A DNA stretch of 64,000 nt from UBA5189 sp040389445 (GCA_040389445.1 JAZJZX010000020.1:20331-84330); one strand, 5' to 3'. Numbered from the stretch's first letter, positions 8,392 to 15,867 are shown. Made by a program: numbers and translations. The notes: generated by a model from the sequence alone, not told the origin.

Positions 8392-8420
8392 ACTATACGC
8401 ATAGCGGATGCGTTATGCAA
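8392..8420 (-). promoter_or_regulatory. Promoter of the dap operon leader, with inverted repeat
   Basis: On the minus strand TTGCAT (8420-8415), a 17-bp spacer and TATAGT (8397-8392). The spacer region contains GCATA and TATGC as an inverted repeat, which could be a regulator site. The transcript would start around 8386-8384. Confidence 0.65.
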
Positions 8421-8562
8421 CCATTTCCGCGGCTCCTGCCTGAGCGGAGCGTCGCGTCGCGCCCGCTTCGACGATGCCGATCGCAGCCTGCGCCACGGCG
8501 GGCACTTCATCACGGCCCACCTCTGGGTTCGCGAAGGATCGTGCCGACCCGCTGGTCGGCCG

Positions 8563-9006
8563 TTACTCGGCCTGCGGGACCGCGCCGAATGGGTTCTCGA
8601 TGGCGATCCCCGCGATCTGGCCGCCGGCCTGGAGATCCTCGCTGACCAGGCGCATCGCCCTGGCCCGTCGCGCCGCTTCGACGATGAGGGCATCCCAGAA
8701 GGACAGCTGGGCGCTCTCCTCGAGGGCGGCTGCGTCGAGGATCATCTCGACATCCACCTGGACGACGGACCATGTCGCATAAAGCCCGACGAGTTCACGC
8801 GCCACCGCCCGGCGCATCGGGGGCTGGAACTTGCGGGTCGCGACCACGTAGAACTCCTGGAGGACCTGCGTGCTGAGGACCCCCGAGCGGTCCGCCCACA
8901 AACCCTCGAGCAGGGCTCGTGCGACCGGCTGCTTCAGCGGATCGCCGGCGTCGTGGGCGTAGACCAGGACGTTGGTGTCGACGAAGGTTCGCCCGCCGGG
9001 CGTCAT
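8563..9006 (-). CDS. vapC: VapC-type PIN-domain toxin
   Basis: 147 residues. PIN-domain ribonuclease: the first acidic position is in TFVDTNVLVYAHD (D10), a middle acidic region in LEGLWADRSGVLSTQVLQEF, and the C-terminal LSFWDALIVEAARR and LVSEDLQAGG segments supply the remaining metal-binding acids, all present. It starts 3 nt after the VapB stop, the usual antitoxin-first order. VapC toxins usually cut tRNA or rRNA; the target here is unknown. It seems complete, unlike the truncated VapC relative at 36.7 kb. Confidence 0.88.
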   Translation of the reverse strand: MTPGGRTFVDTNVLVYAHDAGDPLKQPVARALLEGLWADRSGVLSTQVLQEFYVVATRKFQPPMRRAVARELVGLYATWSVVQVDVEMILDAAALEESAQLSFWDALIVEAARRARAMRLVSEDLQAGGQIAGIAIENPFGAVPQAE

Positions 9007-9009
9007 CGA

Positions 9010-9255
9010 CTACCCAGGTGACTGCCGGTCGTGCAACTCGTCGCGTGTCCAGCGCCGACCCCCGTGAGGGGTCGCAGCATCCAGGATCGCCTGCGCCCGC
9101 TCGCGCGCCCGCTCGAACCGCTCGTCGTCGTCCACCAGCTCGATCAGCTGGGCCGCGGCGAGGGCGCTGACCGATGTCCCGCGCTTCGCTGCCACGATCC
9201 GCGCGCGCCTGATCACCTCGGCATCAAGGTGCAGGGTCAGATTCGTTCGCGCCAT
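9010..9255 (-). CDS. vapB: VapB-type ribbon-helix-helix antitoxin
   Basis: 81 residues from the ATG at 9255, chosen because GGAG lies 6 nt upstream; an in-frame upstream start at 9267 lacks this. MARTNLTLHLDAEVIRRARIV is a typical ribbon-helix-helix strand and helix (DNA binding, autoregulation), followed by SVSALAAAQLIELVDDD and a charged helical tail that would wrap the toxin. It is directly upstream of vapC. Confidence 0.85.
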   Translation of the reverse strand: MARTNLTLHLDAEVIRRARIVAAKRGTSVSALAAAQLIELVDDDERFERARERAQAILDAATPHGGRRWTRDELHDRQSPG

Positions 9256-9344
9256 GAGTCGCTCCACAGTCTGTTACGTGGCCCACAGCCTACCACGGGA
9301 GGTCGGGTTGGACGGGATGGTACGGGCGCACCCAGGCACGAAGG

Positions 9345-10307
9345 TCAATGGACGGTCCTGCTCGGCTCAAATCCCCAGGCCTCGGGGCCCGATCGCGGTA
9401 CCAGCAACCCGGTCGCCTCCCAGTTCGTGCCCCGATGACCGACGAGGCCCTCGCGGACCTCGAGCCCGCCCCGTACCACAACCTCGGGGAACGGCGGCAG
9501 TGGTCGGCGAAGCAGTTCTGGAGCCTCCGTGGCCACGAGTTCGAGGAGCTCCTCGAGCGAGACCACGGGCGGTCCAAACCAGCTCGGATCCGGGCCGATC
9601 ACGAGGCGAGCGAGCCTCGCGACCTGGGCCCCGACGATCCCGACGTGTGGTCCCGCGACATCGCGGCGATCGAGCGCGATCGTCTCGACGGCTCCCGACC
9701 TGATCCTGATTCCCAGGAGTTGCCTGGGCGCGAGCTGCGGCAGCCATCCGGGCGGCCCATCGAGCACCCGCTCCGACCGCATCTCCCACAGGAGGTCTCG
9801 CAGCGTCTCCTGTTCGTCCGCGGTCGCCGGCAGCCCCAGCTCGCGAACGAAGCCGAGCAGGTCGTCTGCCAACTCGGGACCGAGGACCTGACGCATGTTG
9901 CTGTCCTCGGATTCGTCCTCCGGCCACGGCAGCTCAAAGAAGTCTCCGAAAAAGTGGAGGTGCACGTCGCCGCCACCGACCAACGGGCGCGACCGCACAG
10001 CCAGCCGTTCGACCAGGGCGAGGTGGTCACGCACGAGGACGATCCCGTCTTGACGCTCGAGGGTCGTCAGCGGGGTCGTAAATATGGCACCGTCGAGCTG
10101 ATCGACGATGGAACACCAGCGGTCATCCCACGCCCGGACGAAATCGGGGCTGATCCCTATCGCGGAACTGACGGCGCGTCGGGGATCCCTCGCGCTGGTG
10201 CGGCCCGCGGCTACGAGTTCGGGCACGAGTGCATCGAGCAGCTGTGGGCCACGTTCCCGGATCAATGTGAGTGCTGCCTCGGCGATCGTGGGGCTGCGTC
10301 GCGGCAT
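9345..10307 (-). CDS. Unknown protein with possible N-terminal winged-helix domain
   Basis: 320 residues, full length with normal codon use. Residues 5-60 (TIAEAALTLIRERGPQLLDA, then RTSARDPRRAVSSAI) look like a HARE-type winged helix, where a conserved basic turn precedes the last helix; this is pattern-based and weak. The middle is acidic (PWPEDESEDSN) and the last 100 residues are beta-rich (LLGIRIRSGAVETIALDRRD). No catalytic motif is seen. It follows vapBC with a 77-bp gap on the same strand and lies at the edge of the repeat-bounded accessory island, so it may be a resident gene or part of that island. Confidence 0.6.
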   Translation of the reverse strand: MPRRSPTIAEAALTLIRERGPQLLDALVPELVAAGRTSARDPRRAVSSAIGISPDFVRAWDDRWCSIVDQLDGAIFTTPLTTLERQDGIVLVRDHLALVERLAVRSRPLVGGGDVHLHFFGDFFELPWPEDESEDSNMRQVLGPELADDLLGFVRELGLPATADEQETLRDLLWEMRSERVLDGPPGWLPQLAPRQLLGIRIRSGAVETIALDRRDVAGPHVGIVGAQVARLARLVIGPDPSWFGPPVVSLEELLELVATEAPELLRRPLPPFPEVVVRGGLEVREGLVGHRGTNWEATGLLVPRSGPEAWGFEPSRTVH

Positions 10308-10495
10308 CTTGCCACCTCCTCGCCAAGAGTAGCGCCACGACCTTCACCGGAACTTCACCGGGACTCCGCCGCCCAGGTGGTCGGTTCTGATCCAGTGCGG
10401 CTGCGTACCCGGCGGAGGCCGCCGCGCGATGGTCCGCCGGTGTCGACGTGTGGTCTGCCCATACTGCGCGATGGGCTCGGTGGCTTCACGCCCGC

Positions 10496-10946
10496 CGCGA
10501 ACCGGGGCATGGGGCCGCCGCGAACCGGGGCAGGGGGCCGCCGTGGTCGGGTTGAGAGCGAGGGGTTGATGGCGGGCCGGCACATGACGCTTCTGGCGGC
10601 GGGTCCGGATCGCGCCGGCTCCGGATCGCGCCGGCTCCGCTCCGCCGCCTCCGGATCGCGCCGGCTGCCTGCACCGGCTCCGCTCCGCCGCGGTTGTCCG
10701 CTGCCGTGTCGACTGCATGGACGCCCCGAACACAGGCGGGCCCGTCAGGCCCCGGAGTCGGCCCGACTCGCGCTCGTGTCACGCTCCGTCAAGCTCCGTC
10801 ACGCTCCGGCCGTGCGACGCCAAGCGAGATCACCGCCGTCGGAGCCCTCCACCCGGGCCGCTGGCTGACAGGCATGTGCACAGCGTGACCATGCAGTCGT
10901 CATCGCCAGGCTCAAGCGCCACGCGATCACGGCTGAGGCGCGGCGT
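10496..10946 (+). repeat. Dispersed noncoding repeat, left copy
   Basis: About 450 bp that recur in the same orientation at 36197-36694. Shared blocks include CGAACCGGGGCAGGGGGCCG, GTTGAGAGCGAGGGGTTGAT, GGCACATGACGCTTCTGGCG, AACACAGGCGGGCCCGTCAG and CTGGCTGACAGGCATGTGCA. Between blocks lies a variable minisatellite of GGATCGCGCCGGCTCC units. Reading frames across it are artefacts of lacking stops and are not conserved as protein. It fills most of the 768-bp interval 10308-11075; 10947-11030 repeats a GATCACGGCTGAGGCGCG block once more. Confidence 0.85.
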
Positions 10947-11040
10947 CATCCGCCAGGCGCGCCGCCGCCGGCTCCGACGCGGCTCGCCAGGAGATCACGG
11001 CTGAGGCGCGCCGCGCACGCGGGTGCGAATTGAGTGTGGC

Positions 11041-11072
11041 TTGACGAATATGGCACTTTGCGCGATATTCGT
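11041..11072 (+). promoter_or_regulatory. Promoter with operator-like inverted repeat before AbiEi
   Basis: ACGAATAT (11044-11051) and ATATTCGT (11065-11072) form a perfect 8-bp inverted repeat. It overlaps TTGACG (11041) and a -10-like GATATT (11064-11069; spacer 17), with the ATG 6 nt further on. AbiEi proteins are known to repress their own promoters by binding inverted repeats, so this is a good autoregulation site. Confidence 0.7.
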
Positions 11073-11075
11073 TAC

Positions 11076-11888
11076 ATGACATCCGTGCGGCAATGGCTCG
11101 ACTCGATGCTCGCGCGCGGGAAGGTCACGTTCACCTTCGACGAGGCGTGCCGGTCGAGAAACGCGAGTGCGTCATCCACCTTGTCGGCGCTCCATCGCGC
11201 CCAGCGGGACGCGCTCGTCTTCTCGCCGGTGCGCGGGTTTTACGTCATCGTGCCCGCGGAGTACCGCGACGAAGGTGCGCCGCCCTGGCGGTGGTTCCTG
11301 GCACCCATGTTCAGGCACCTCGGGGCCGCCTACTACGTGGGACTGCTGACAGCCGCGGCGCAACACGGCGTCAGCCAGCAGGCAGCCCAGGAAGTCCAGG
11401 TGATCGTCGATCGCCACGTTCGCCCCAAGGTGGCCGGTCGCCAGGGCATCGTCTTTATCCAGCGGAAGCAAGCGGCAAAGGCACCCACCATTGACGTCAC
11501 CACGCCGACGGGGAGGATCCGGGTCTCAACACCAGAGATGACGATGCTCGATCTCATGGCCTACCCGTCACGAGCCGCCGGCTGGGGCAACATCGCGTCC
11601 CTCCTGGCCGGCCTCGCTCCCCTTGCTGGTCGACGGGGATGGAAGGACGCCCTGCAGGTCGAGCCTCGAACGACAGAGGTCCAGCGGCTCGGGCACCTGT
11701 TGAGCCGTACCGGCGACGGACGAGCCGAAGTTCTCGAGGCGTGGCTCAAGGGCCGTTCCCTCACGACCGTCCGTCTGATTCCGGGAGGCGACGCCACTGG
11801 CGCCTACGATTCACGCTGGCACGTGATCGTGAACGCCGCGGTCGACCCCGACCGCCTCCCGGGGCTCAAGCAAGTCCGGAGCCTGTAG
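11076..11888 (+). CDS. AbiEi-family antitoxin
   Basis: 270 residues from the ATG at 11076, chosen because it directly follows the operator/promoter. The N-terminal part (SVRQWLDSMLARGKVTFTFD) is the winged-helix-type region of AbiEi antitoxins; SPVRGFYVIVP, AAYYVGLLTAAAQHG and RIRVSTPEMTMLDLM are the conserved family blocks. It is a paralogue of the AbiEi at 42600-43394, sharing the YYVGLLTAA block and architecture. AbiEi normally pairs with an AbiEii nucleotidyltransferase; here the next gene, 5 nt away, is a RhuM-family protein. Confidence 0.85.
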   Translation: MTSVRQWLDSMLARGKVTFTFDEACRSRNASASSTLSALHRAQRDALVFSPVRGFYVIVPAEYRDEGAPPWRWFLAPMFRHLGAAYYVGLLTAAAQHGVSQQAAQEVQVIVDRHVRPKVAGRQGIVFIQRKQAAKAPTIDVTTPTGRIRVSTPEMTMLDLMAYPSRAAGWGNIASLLAGLAPLAGRRGWKDALQVEPRTTEVQRLGHLLSRTGDGRAEVLEAWLKGRSLTTVRLIPGGDATGAYDSRWHVIVNAAVDPDRLPGLKQVRSL

Positions 11889-11893
11889 CGGCC

Positions 11894-13543
11894 ATGGCAC
11901 GAACGAGGAAGCTGGAAGCGGCCGTCGGACGGGGCGCGGACGGGGCTCGGCCATCGTCGACCGAGCTCGTCCCTGCCGGTGAGTTCCTGCTGTACGAGAC
12001 GGACGACGGGCGAACGCGGATCGAATGCCGGTTCGTCGACGACACGTTGTGGCTGTCACAGGTGTTGATCGCCAGCCTCTTTGGGAAGGACGTCCGCACG
12101 GTCAGCGAGCATCTGCGCGGGATCTACGCGGACGGGGAGCTCGAACCGGCGCGAACCATCCGGAGATTCCGGATAGTTCGAACTGAGGGTGGTCGTCGCG
12201 TTGGTCGTCTCATCGATCACTACAGCCTCGACGCCATCCTCGCCGTCGGCTACCGGGTCCGATCTCAGCGTGGAACACAGTTTCGCCAATGGGCCACGGC
12301 GCGCCTCAGCGAGTTCCTGGTCAAGGGGTTCGCCCTCGACGACGAGCGACTCAAGCACCCGCCCGCGCCCGGATCAGCGACCCCGGACTACTTCGATGAG
12401 CTGCTTGAGCGCATTCGCGACATCCGCGCCAGCGAGGCGCGCATGTACCTCCGGGTGCGCGAGATCTTCGCGCTCGCTGCGGACTACGACCCCGCCCGAC
12501 CGGATGTGGCGGCGTTCTTCAAGGTGATCCAGAACAAGCTTCATTTCGCGGCAACCGGAAAGACCGCCGCCGAACTGATCGCGGATCGGGCCGATCACAC
12601 CCGGGCCAACATGGGCTTGACGAGCTGGGCCCGGGGCCGGGTCGGGAAGGGCGACGTGACCGTCGCGAAGAACTACCTGCACGCCGATGAGATCGGGGAG
12701 CTCAACCGGATCGTCGTGATGTGGCTGGATTTCGCCGAGGACCAGGCCCGCAGACGGTCGCAGGTGTTCCTGCGGGATTGGGCACCGCGGCTGGACGAGT
12801 TCCTTCGGTTCAACGACCGGCAAGTGCTGCCTGGGCCCGGGACGGTGAGCCACCAGCAGGCGGCTGACCAGGCCGCAGCCGCTCGCCTGGCGGGACGTCC
12901 GGCTGGTCCATTGGTGGAAGGCCGAGACCGCCTCGCTCGACACCGCGTACAACTCGGCCCGGACGCGCCACGGACAGCCGGACTGGCCGACCCTGCCCTG
13001 GTTCGACTTCCTGACCCAGGTCGTGCGCGCGGCGCCGGTGACCGTGCGCGGCGCCTTCGGCTTCGGCCTCAAGGCGATCGCCAAGGCGATGCACGACCAC
13101 GGCCTGATCGAGACGGTCTGGGCCGAGGGCCCGACCGATGGGATGGGCGCCCTGGTCGGTGCCTTCTGGTGCGACGCCGAGGCGGACCGGACCGGCGTCC
13201 CGATGCCCGAGCTCCCGCTCATGATCGAGATCGGCAAGTACAACGAGGTGGACTGCCGCTCGATGGCCGAGATCGTCGCGTGGTTGCGGGCCAAGCGGTA
13301 GGGCGGGGAGGCGGGGCTCCGGAGGTCGGGCAGCCCGGAGCCTCATCCTCGGTATTCCGCACCAGCGATCGCTGCAGCGAAGGTCAAACGGTCGGATCAA
13401 GACCCAGGGCAGCCCAGAGTCTCTACCGAAGCCGGTACCGTTCAGTCCCGACCTGGACGAGGCAATTCCGGCGTTCACGAGGTGCGGAGATCTTCTACAG
13501 CCTCCGCGCGTCCCAGAAGCCAAGGTTCCGCATCGTTTCGTGA
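11894..13543 (+). CDS. RhuM-family protein with abnormal out-of-frame C-terminal extension
   Basis: The frame from ATG 11894 to the stop at 13541-13543 codes for 549 residues, but only about the first 325 look like RhuM (families are usually around 330-350): ECRFVDDTLWLSQVLIASLF, DHYSLDAILAVGYRVRS, FRQWATARLSEFLVKGFALD, YFDELLERIRDIRASEARMY, NKLHFAATGKTAAELI and MGLTSWARGRV. From about 12870 on, the frame runs through a RecB-like gene fragment in the wrong frame and then intergenic DNA, so the extra 220 residues are Arg/Gly/Asp-rich noise. The native C-terminus has probably been lost by recombination. RhuM proteins are linked to virulence and accessory islands; biochemical role is unknown. 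It follows AbiEi by 5 nt, suggesting an operon. Confidence 0.7.
   Translation: MARTRKLEAAVGRGADGARPSSTELVPAGEFLLYETDDGRTRIECRFVDDTLWLSQVLIASLFGKDVRTVSEHLRGIYADGELEPARTIRRFRIVRTEGGRRVGRLIDHYSLDAILAVGYRVRSQRGTQFRQWATARLSEFLVKGFALDDERLKHPPAPGSATPDYFDELLERIRDIRASEARMYLRVREIFALAADYDPARPDVAAFFKVIQNKLHFAATGKTAAELIADRADHTRANMGLTSWARGRVGKGDVTVAKNYLHADEIGELNRIVVMWLDFAEDQARRRSQVFLRDWAPRLDEFLRFNDRQVLPGPGTVSHQQAADQAAAARLAGRPAGPLVEGRDRLARHRVQLGPDAPRTAGLADPALVRLPDPGRARGAGDRARRLRLRPQGDRQGDARPRPDRDGLGRGPDRWDGRPGRCLLVRRRGGPDRRPDARAPAHDRDRQVQRGGLPLDGRDRRVVAGQAVGRGGGAPEVGQPGASSSVFRTSDRCSEGQTVGSRPRAAQSLYRSRYRSVPTWTRQFRRSRGAEIFYSLRASQKPRFRIVS
12849..13301 (+). pseudogene. RecB-like nuclease (TM0106-type) C-terminal fragment, copy 1
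   Basis: A 150-codon stretch in a frame different from RhuM reads PLAWRDVRLVHWWKAETASL and onward through LPWFDFLTQVVRAAPVTVRG, FGFGLKAIAKAMHDHGLIET, DGMGALVGAFWCDAEAD and YNEVDCRSMAEIVAWLR to a TAG. These are the RNase H-like C-terminal motifs (including the Y-N-E-x-D-C metal site) of the TM0106 RecB-like nuclease family. The remaining N-terminal several hundred residues are absent. It has no proper start and is joined to the RhuM coding region. Confidence 0.8.
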
Positions 13544-14181
13544 ATCGCGCGGGCCCGCCCGAGCTCAACCAAACCGCCATCAACGGCAAGCTGAAGCAGC
13601 GCTCGGATTCGAAGAGGCCTTACCCCGGGGAGGAGCTTCTCAGCCACGCGAACGGCGTCATTGTCGTCCGTAGAAGGAAGCCAGCCGCGTTTGGAGCAGA
13701 TCGCAAGGACGGCTGCCTCACCGGGCCCCAAGCCCACGAGAACACCATATCGACGGACGTTTGCCGCCTCGCGCAGCTGGGCGTACACAGCCAGTTCCTC
13801 ATCCGAGAGGTCGACAACTCGGAGCGCGCCCTGCTGGACGAGATCGGGCAGCCTCTCGAATTCGGGCAGGGCCCGTTCAGAACGTGCCCGCACCTCCGGA
13901 GGAGCCCCCGCGTCCTCGCACCGCCTGCGATGCAGATGCAGGCCGCGTCTGAGTTCGCTCATCGCTTCCTCGCGGCCAGCGTCATCTTCGTCGGGGTCGA
14001 AGACCGCTCTGGGAACCATCAGCGACCCGCCGAAAAGACCCGCGAGAAGCTGGATCTCGCCGGCCCCGAGGAAGTAGTTGATGATGACCGTGTCGAACAC
14101 GGCCGGTTGGTCAGGCAGCGGCGACGCGGTGACGGACACCCTCGAACTCCCGCTGCTCCTGGACCGAGGAGGCGTCGCCAT
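13495..14181 (-). CDS. PIN-like domain protein, putative toxin of an ImmA/IrrE-linked module
   Basis: 228 residues; the first 25 are Ser/Arg-rich and overlap the end of the protease gene, so the native start may be further in (VFDTVIINYFLGAGEIQLLA begins the fold). VFDT supplies the first acidic PIN residue, VPRAVFDPDED the next, and LGPGEAAVLAICSKRGWLPS with TDDNDAVRVAEK the C-terminal acids. The order is that of the DUF3368/DUF4411-like PIN group. Overlap of about 70 bp with the upstream XRE-ImmA gene indicates co-translation. Predicted toxin-antitoxin pairs of COG2856 proteases with PIN-like partners are known from comparative genomics. Confidence 0.75.
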   Translation of the reverse strand: MATPPRSRSSGSSRVSVTASPLPDQPAVFDTVIINYFLGAGEIQLLAGLFGGSLMVPRAVFDPDEDDAGREEAMSELRRGLHLHRRRCEDAGAPPEVRARSERALPEFERLPDLVQQGALRVVDLSDEELAVYAQLREAANVRRYGVLVGLGPGEAAVLAICSKRGWLPSTDDNDAVRVAEKLLPGVRPLRIRALLQLAVDGGLVELGRARAIHETMRNLGFWDARRL

Positions 14182-15403
14182 CTCCGGCTGGCGGAGTCAT
14201 GAGCTCCGCCATTTCATCGATGGTCAGGCCGGTGAAGCCGGCGGCTGAGGCTGGGCTGATGCGCCCGTCGCGGAGAGCCGTCGAGAGGGCGCGGATGAAG
14301 CGACGCGGGAATCGCTCGAGGCGCCAGCGTGCTGGGTCCTGGCGCCATTCCTCAGGATGCACCGCGTACCCGAGGGCTGACGCTATGGCGACTGGGCGGG
14401 CCCCCTTGAGCTCCTCATACGCTTCTGGGGTCATGAGCTTGGCCTGGAGCAGACGGACGAGCATCATCCCGTAGGAAACGCCGAACAGACGCTGCAGGTG
14501 AACCGCTTCGTCCGCACCCTTCACCGTCTTGATATCGAGGCTCTCGCTCGCTCGGCGCAGGCCTTCCTGCGGGACGAGAAACTCCCCGGCCCAGGCGTCA
14601 GCGAAGCGCTCCTTCTCGTCCTGCCGGCCCCAGTAGCTGACGACCTGGCTGTCACGCTGGCTGTGGTACAGGGCGTGAGCGAACTCGTGGGCGATCGTGA
14701 AGGTCTGCCTACCGGGCGTCGTCTGCAGGTTCACCGCGATGCACATACCGAGTCGCGGATGGTTGAGGAAGACTCCGGACACGCCGCGCTCAAGGTCAGC
14801 CCCAAGGGCGGTTCGGTGGACGGTAATACCGGCGTCGTCCAGGACGCCGGCGAGGTCGCCCACAGGTCCAAGGCCGAGTCGAAGCCAGTCGCGAACTTCC
14901 TCGGCCTTCCGCCTGATGTCATCCCGCCCGATGAAGCCCTTCCGAATGGAGAACGGCGACTGGCGCAGCGGGAAGCTCGGCAGCTCGAGTTCCTCGAGCA
15001 GGTCGGCGTACGAGTCGAGAAACCGAACGAAGTCCTTGATGCCGACCCGGGCGTCCTCATCGATTCCGCTCTCGGCGTCTCGGAACAAGAGTGCGACCAA
15101 GTCGGCGCCCGGAACCCGCGCTGACCCCGGTAGAGGGGTGTCGAGGTCAATGAGTAGCGGGAGGGGCATGCCATAGATGGCGGCCAGGCGTTCGAGCGTT
15201 TGCTCGCTGGGCCGCCGCTGGCCGCGTTCCCAGTGCGACACCAGTACGCGGCTGACCCCCAAGAGATCTGCGACCACATCCTGAGATAGGCGACGAGCCT
15301 CGCGACCGGCTGCGAGCCGAGCTCCTAGTCGTGTCGTGGCGATCCTCCTTTCATCCCGGCAGGTAACGTTACGAGTCAACTCTCCGCTATGATAGTTACG
15401 CAA
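14111..15403 (-). CDS. XRE-family regulator fused to ImmA/IrrE metallopeptidase (COG2856)
   Basis: Up to 430 residues. Helix-turn-helix at about residues 25-85 (ARRLSQDVVADLLGVSRVLV, HWERGQRRPSEQTLERLAA), then an ImmA/IrrE zinc protease with HEFAH at 239-243 and a later Glu in ERFADAWAGEFLVP. Such proteins repress and, on activation, cleave their partner or a repressor. The start is unclear. The longest frame begins at TTG 15403; a second in-frame TTG lies at 15379. A near-perfect Shine-Dalgarno (AAAGGAGG) on the minus strand near 15351-15344 is not followed in this frame by ATG, GTG or TTG within a normal distance. The downstream gene is the PIN-like protein. Confidence 0.82.
   Translation of the reverse strand: MRNYHSGELTRNVTCRDERRIATTRLGARLAAGREARRLSQDVVADLLGVSRVLVSHWERGQRRPSEQTLERLAAIYGMPLPLLIDLDTPLPGSARVPGADLVALLFRDAESGIDEDARVGIKDFVRFLDSYADLLEELELPSFPLRQSPFSIRKGFIGRDDIRRKAEEVRDWLRLGLGPVGDLAGVLDDAGITVHRTALGADLERGVSGVFLNHPRLGMCIAVNLQTTPGRQTFTIAHEFAHALYHSQRDSQVVSYWGRQDEKERFADAWAGEFLVPQEGLRRASESLDIKTVKGADEAVHLQRLFGVSYGMMLVRLLQAKLMTPEAYEELKGARPVAIASALGYAVHPEEWRQDPARWRLERFPRRFIRALSTALRDGRISPASAAGFTGLTIDEMAELMTPPAGDGDASSVQEQREFEGVRHRVAAA
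15363..15372. promoter_or_regulatory. Palindrome GTAACGTTAC before the XRE-ImmA gene
   Basis: A perfect 10-bp palindrome with an additional GTTAC half-like element about 20 bp away (AGTTACGCAAC near 15394). It is in the presumptive promoter/5' region of the XRE protein and is a candidate autoregulatory operator. Confidence 0.5.
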
Positions 15404-15460
15404 CCTTGCATATGACCTATCACGTCGTAACCCTCGACGGCCCGATCAATATCCCATGAC

Positions 15461-15484
15461 CCCACCGATGGCATGGGCGCCCTG
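15461..15484 (+). pseudogene. RecB-like nuclease micro-fragment
   Basis: 24 bp reading Pro-Thr-Asp-Gly-Met-Gly-Ala-Leu match the same place in the two RecB-like fragments at 12957-13235 and 16209-16487 with one to three differences. It lies exactly between the XRE-ImmA/PIN module and the RHH-ParE module. The match is short, so it could be chance, but the position makes it worth recording. Confidence 0.45.
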
Positions 15485-15566
15485 TGTCGAAGTTGGCGGT
15501 CTGCGGGCGACTCTCGGCCTGGGGCGACTCTCGACCGCTTGACTCGCCAACGAAGCAGAACTACCT

Positions 15567-15590
15567 TGTTGTACACACGTCGTGTAGTTG
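15567..15590 (+). promoter_or_regulatory. Putative promoter/operator of the RHH-ParE pair
   Basis: ACACG-T-CGTGT (15575-15585) is a perfect inverted repeat within the AT-richer stretch TTGTTGTACACACGTCGTGT, upstream of AAGGGAG and the GTG start at 15607. It is a plausible ribbon-helix-helix operator. Confidence 0.5.
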
Positions 15591-15606
15591 TGTGAAGGGA
15601 GCCCCC

Positions 15607-15867
15607 GTGGCCGGAGAGCAGGGCAAACGAATCAACGTCGTTCTCGACGCAGAACATGCCGTCAAACTGCAGGACATGGCCGCACGGATGTATGTCCAGC
15701 CGGGCACGATCGCGCGCTCTCTCCTGTCGACTGCCATCGATCAGGTTGACTCAGAAGCCGCCACGATCACAGCGATTCTTGATGCGATCCCCGGGGCGTG
15801 GGAACGCACGCAGGAAGGGCTCGCCGACGCGAAGGCCGGCCGGGTCGTGTCGCTCGACCAGCTCTGA
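15607..15867 (+). CDS. Ribbon-helix-helix antitoxin of a ParE-type module
   Basis: 86 residues from GTG 15607, which has AAGGGAG 5 nt upstream; longer upstream frames are not supported. KRINVVLDAEHAVKLQDMAA with PGTIARSLLSTAIDQVD is a ribbon-helix-helix DNA-binding fold, and the C-terminal helix (AWERTQEGLADAKAGRVVSL) with G-x-V-x-x-x-D ending is typical of ParD/RelB-like antitoxins that cap a ParE toxin. The toxin gene starts 6 nt after the stop. Confidence 0.85.
   Translation: MAGEQGKRINVVLDAEHAVKLQDMAARMYVQPGTIARSLLSTAIDQVDSEAATITAILDAIPGAWERTQEGLADAKAGRVVSLDQL

Noticed and set aside
8207..8402. T-box or lysine riboswitch in the dap leader
   Set aside because: GGTGACCGCGG looks a little like the T-box TGGNACCGCG, but it forms the 3' arm of the terminator itself, the spacing of the consensus is off, and the leader is too short for a stem I/specifier loop or for the five-helix lysine riboswitch.
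4285..8404. Long plus-strand frames opposite the dap operon
   Set aside because: Composition is that of antisense translations and the minus strand holds four enzymes with full catalytic motifs.
8382..8693. Longer version of the leader ORF (130 codons)
   Set aside because: The added part is antisense to vapC and lies upstream of the predicted transcription start.
10344..10888. Several overlapping ORFs within the dispersed repeat
   Set aside because: They are not conserved in frame in the second copy and vary with minisatellite length.
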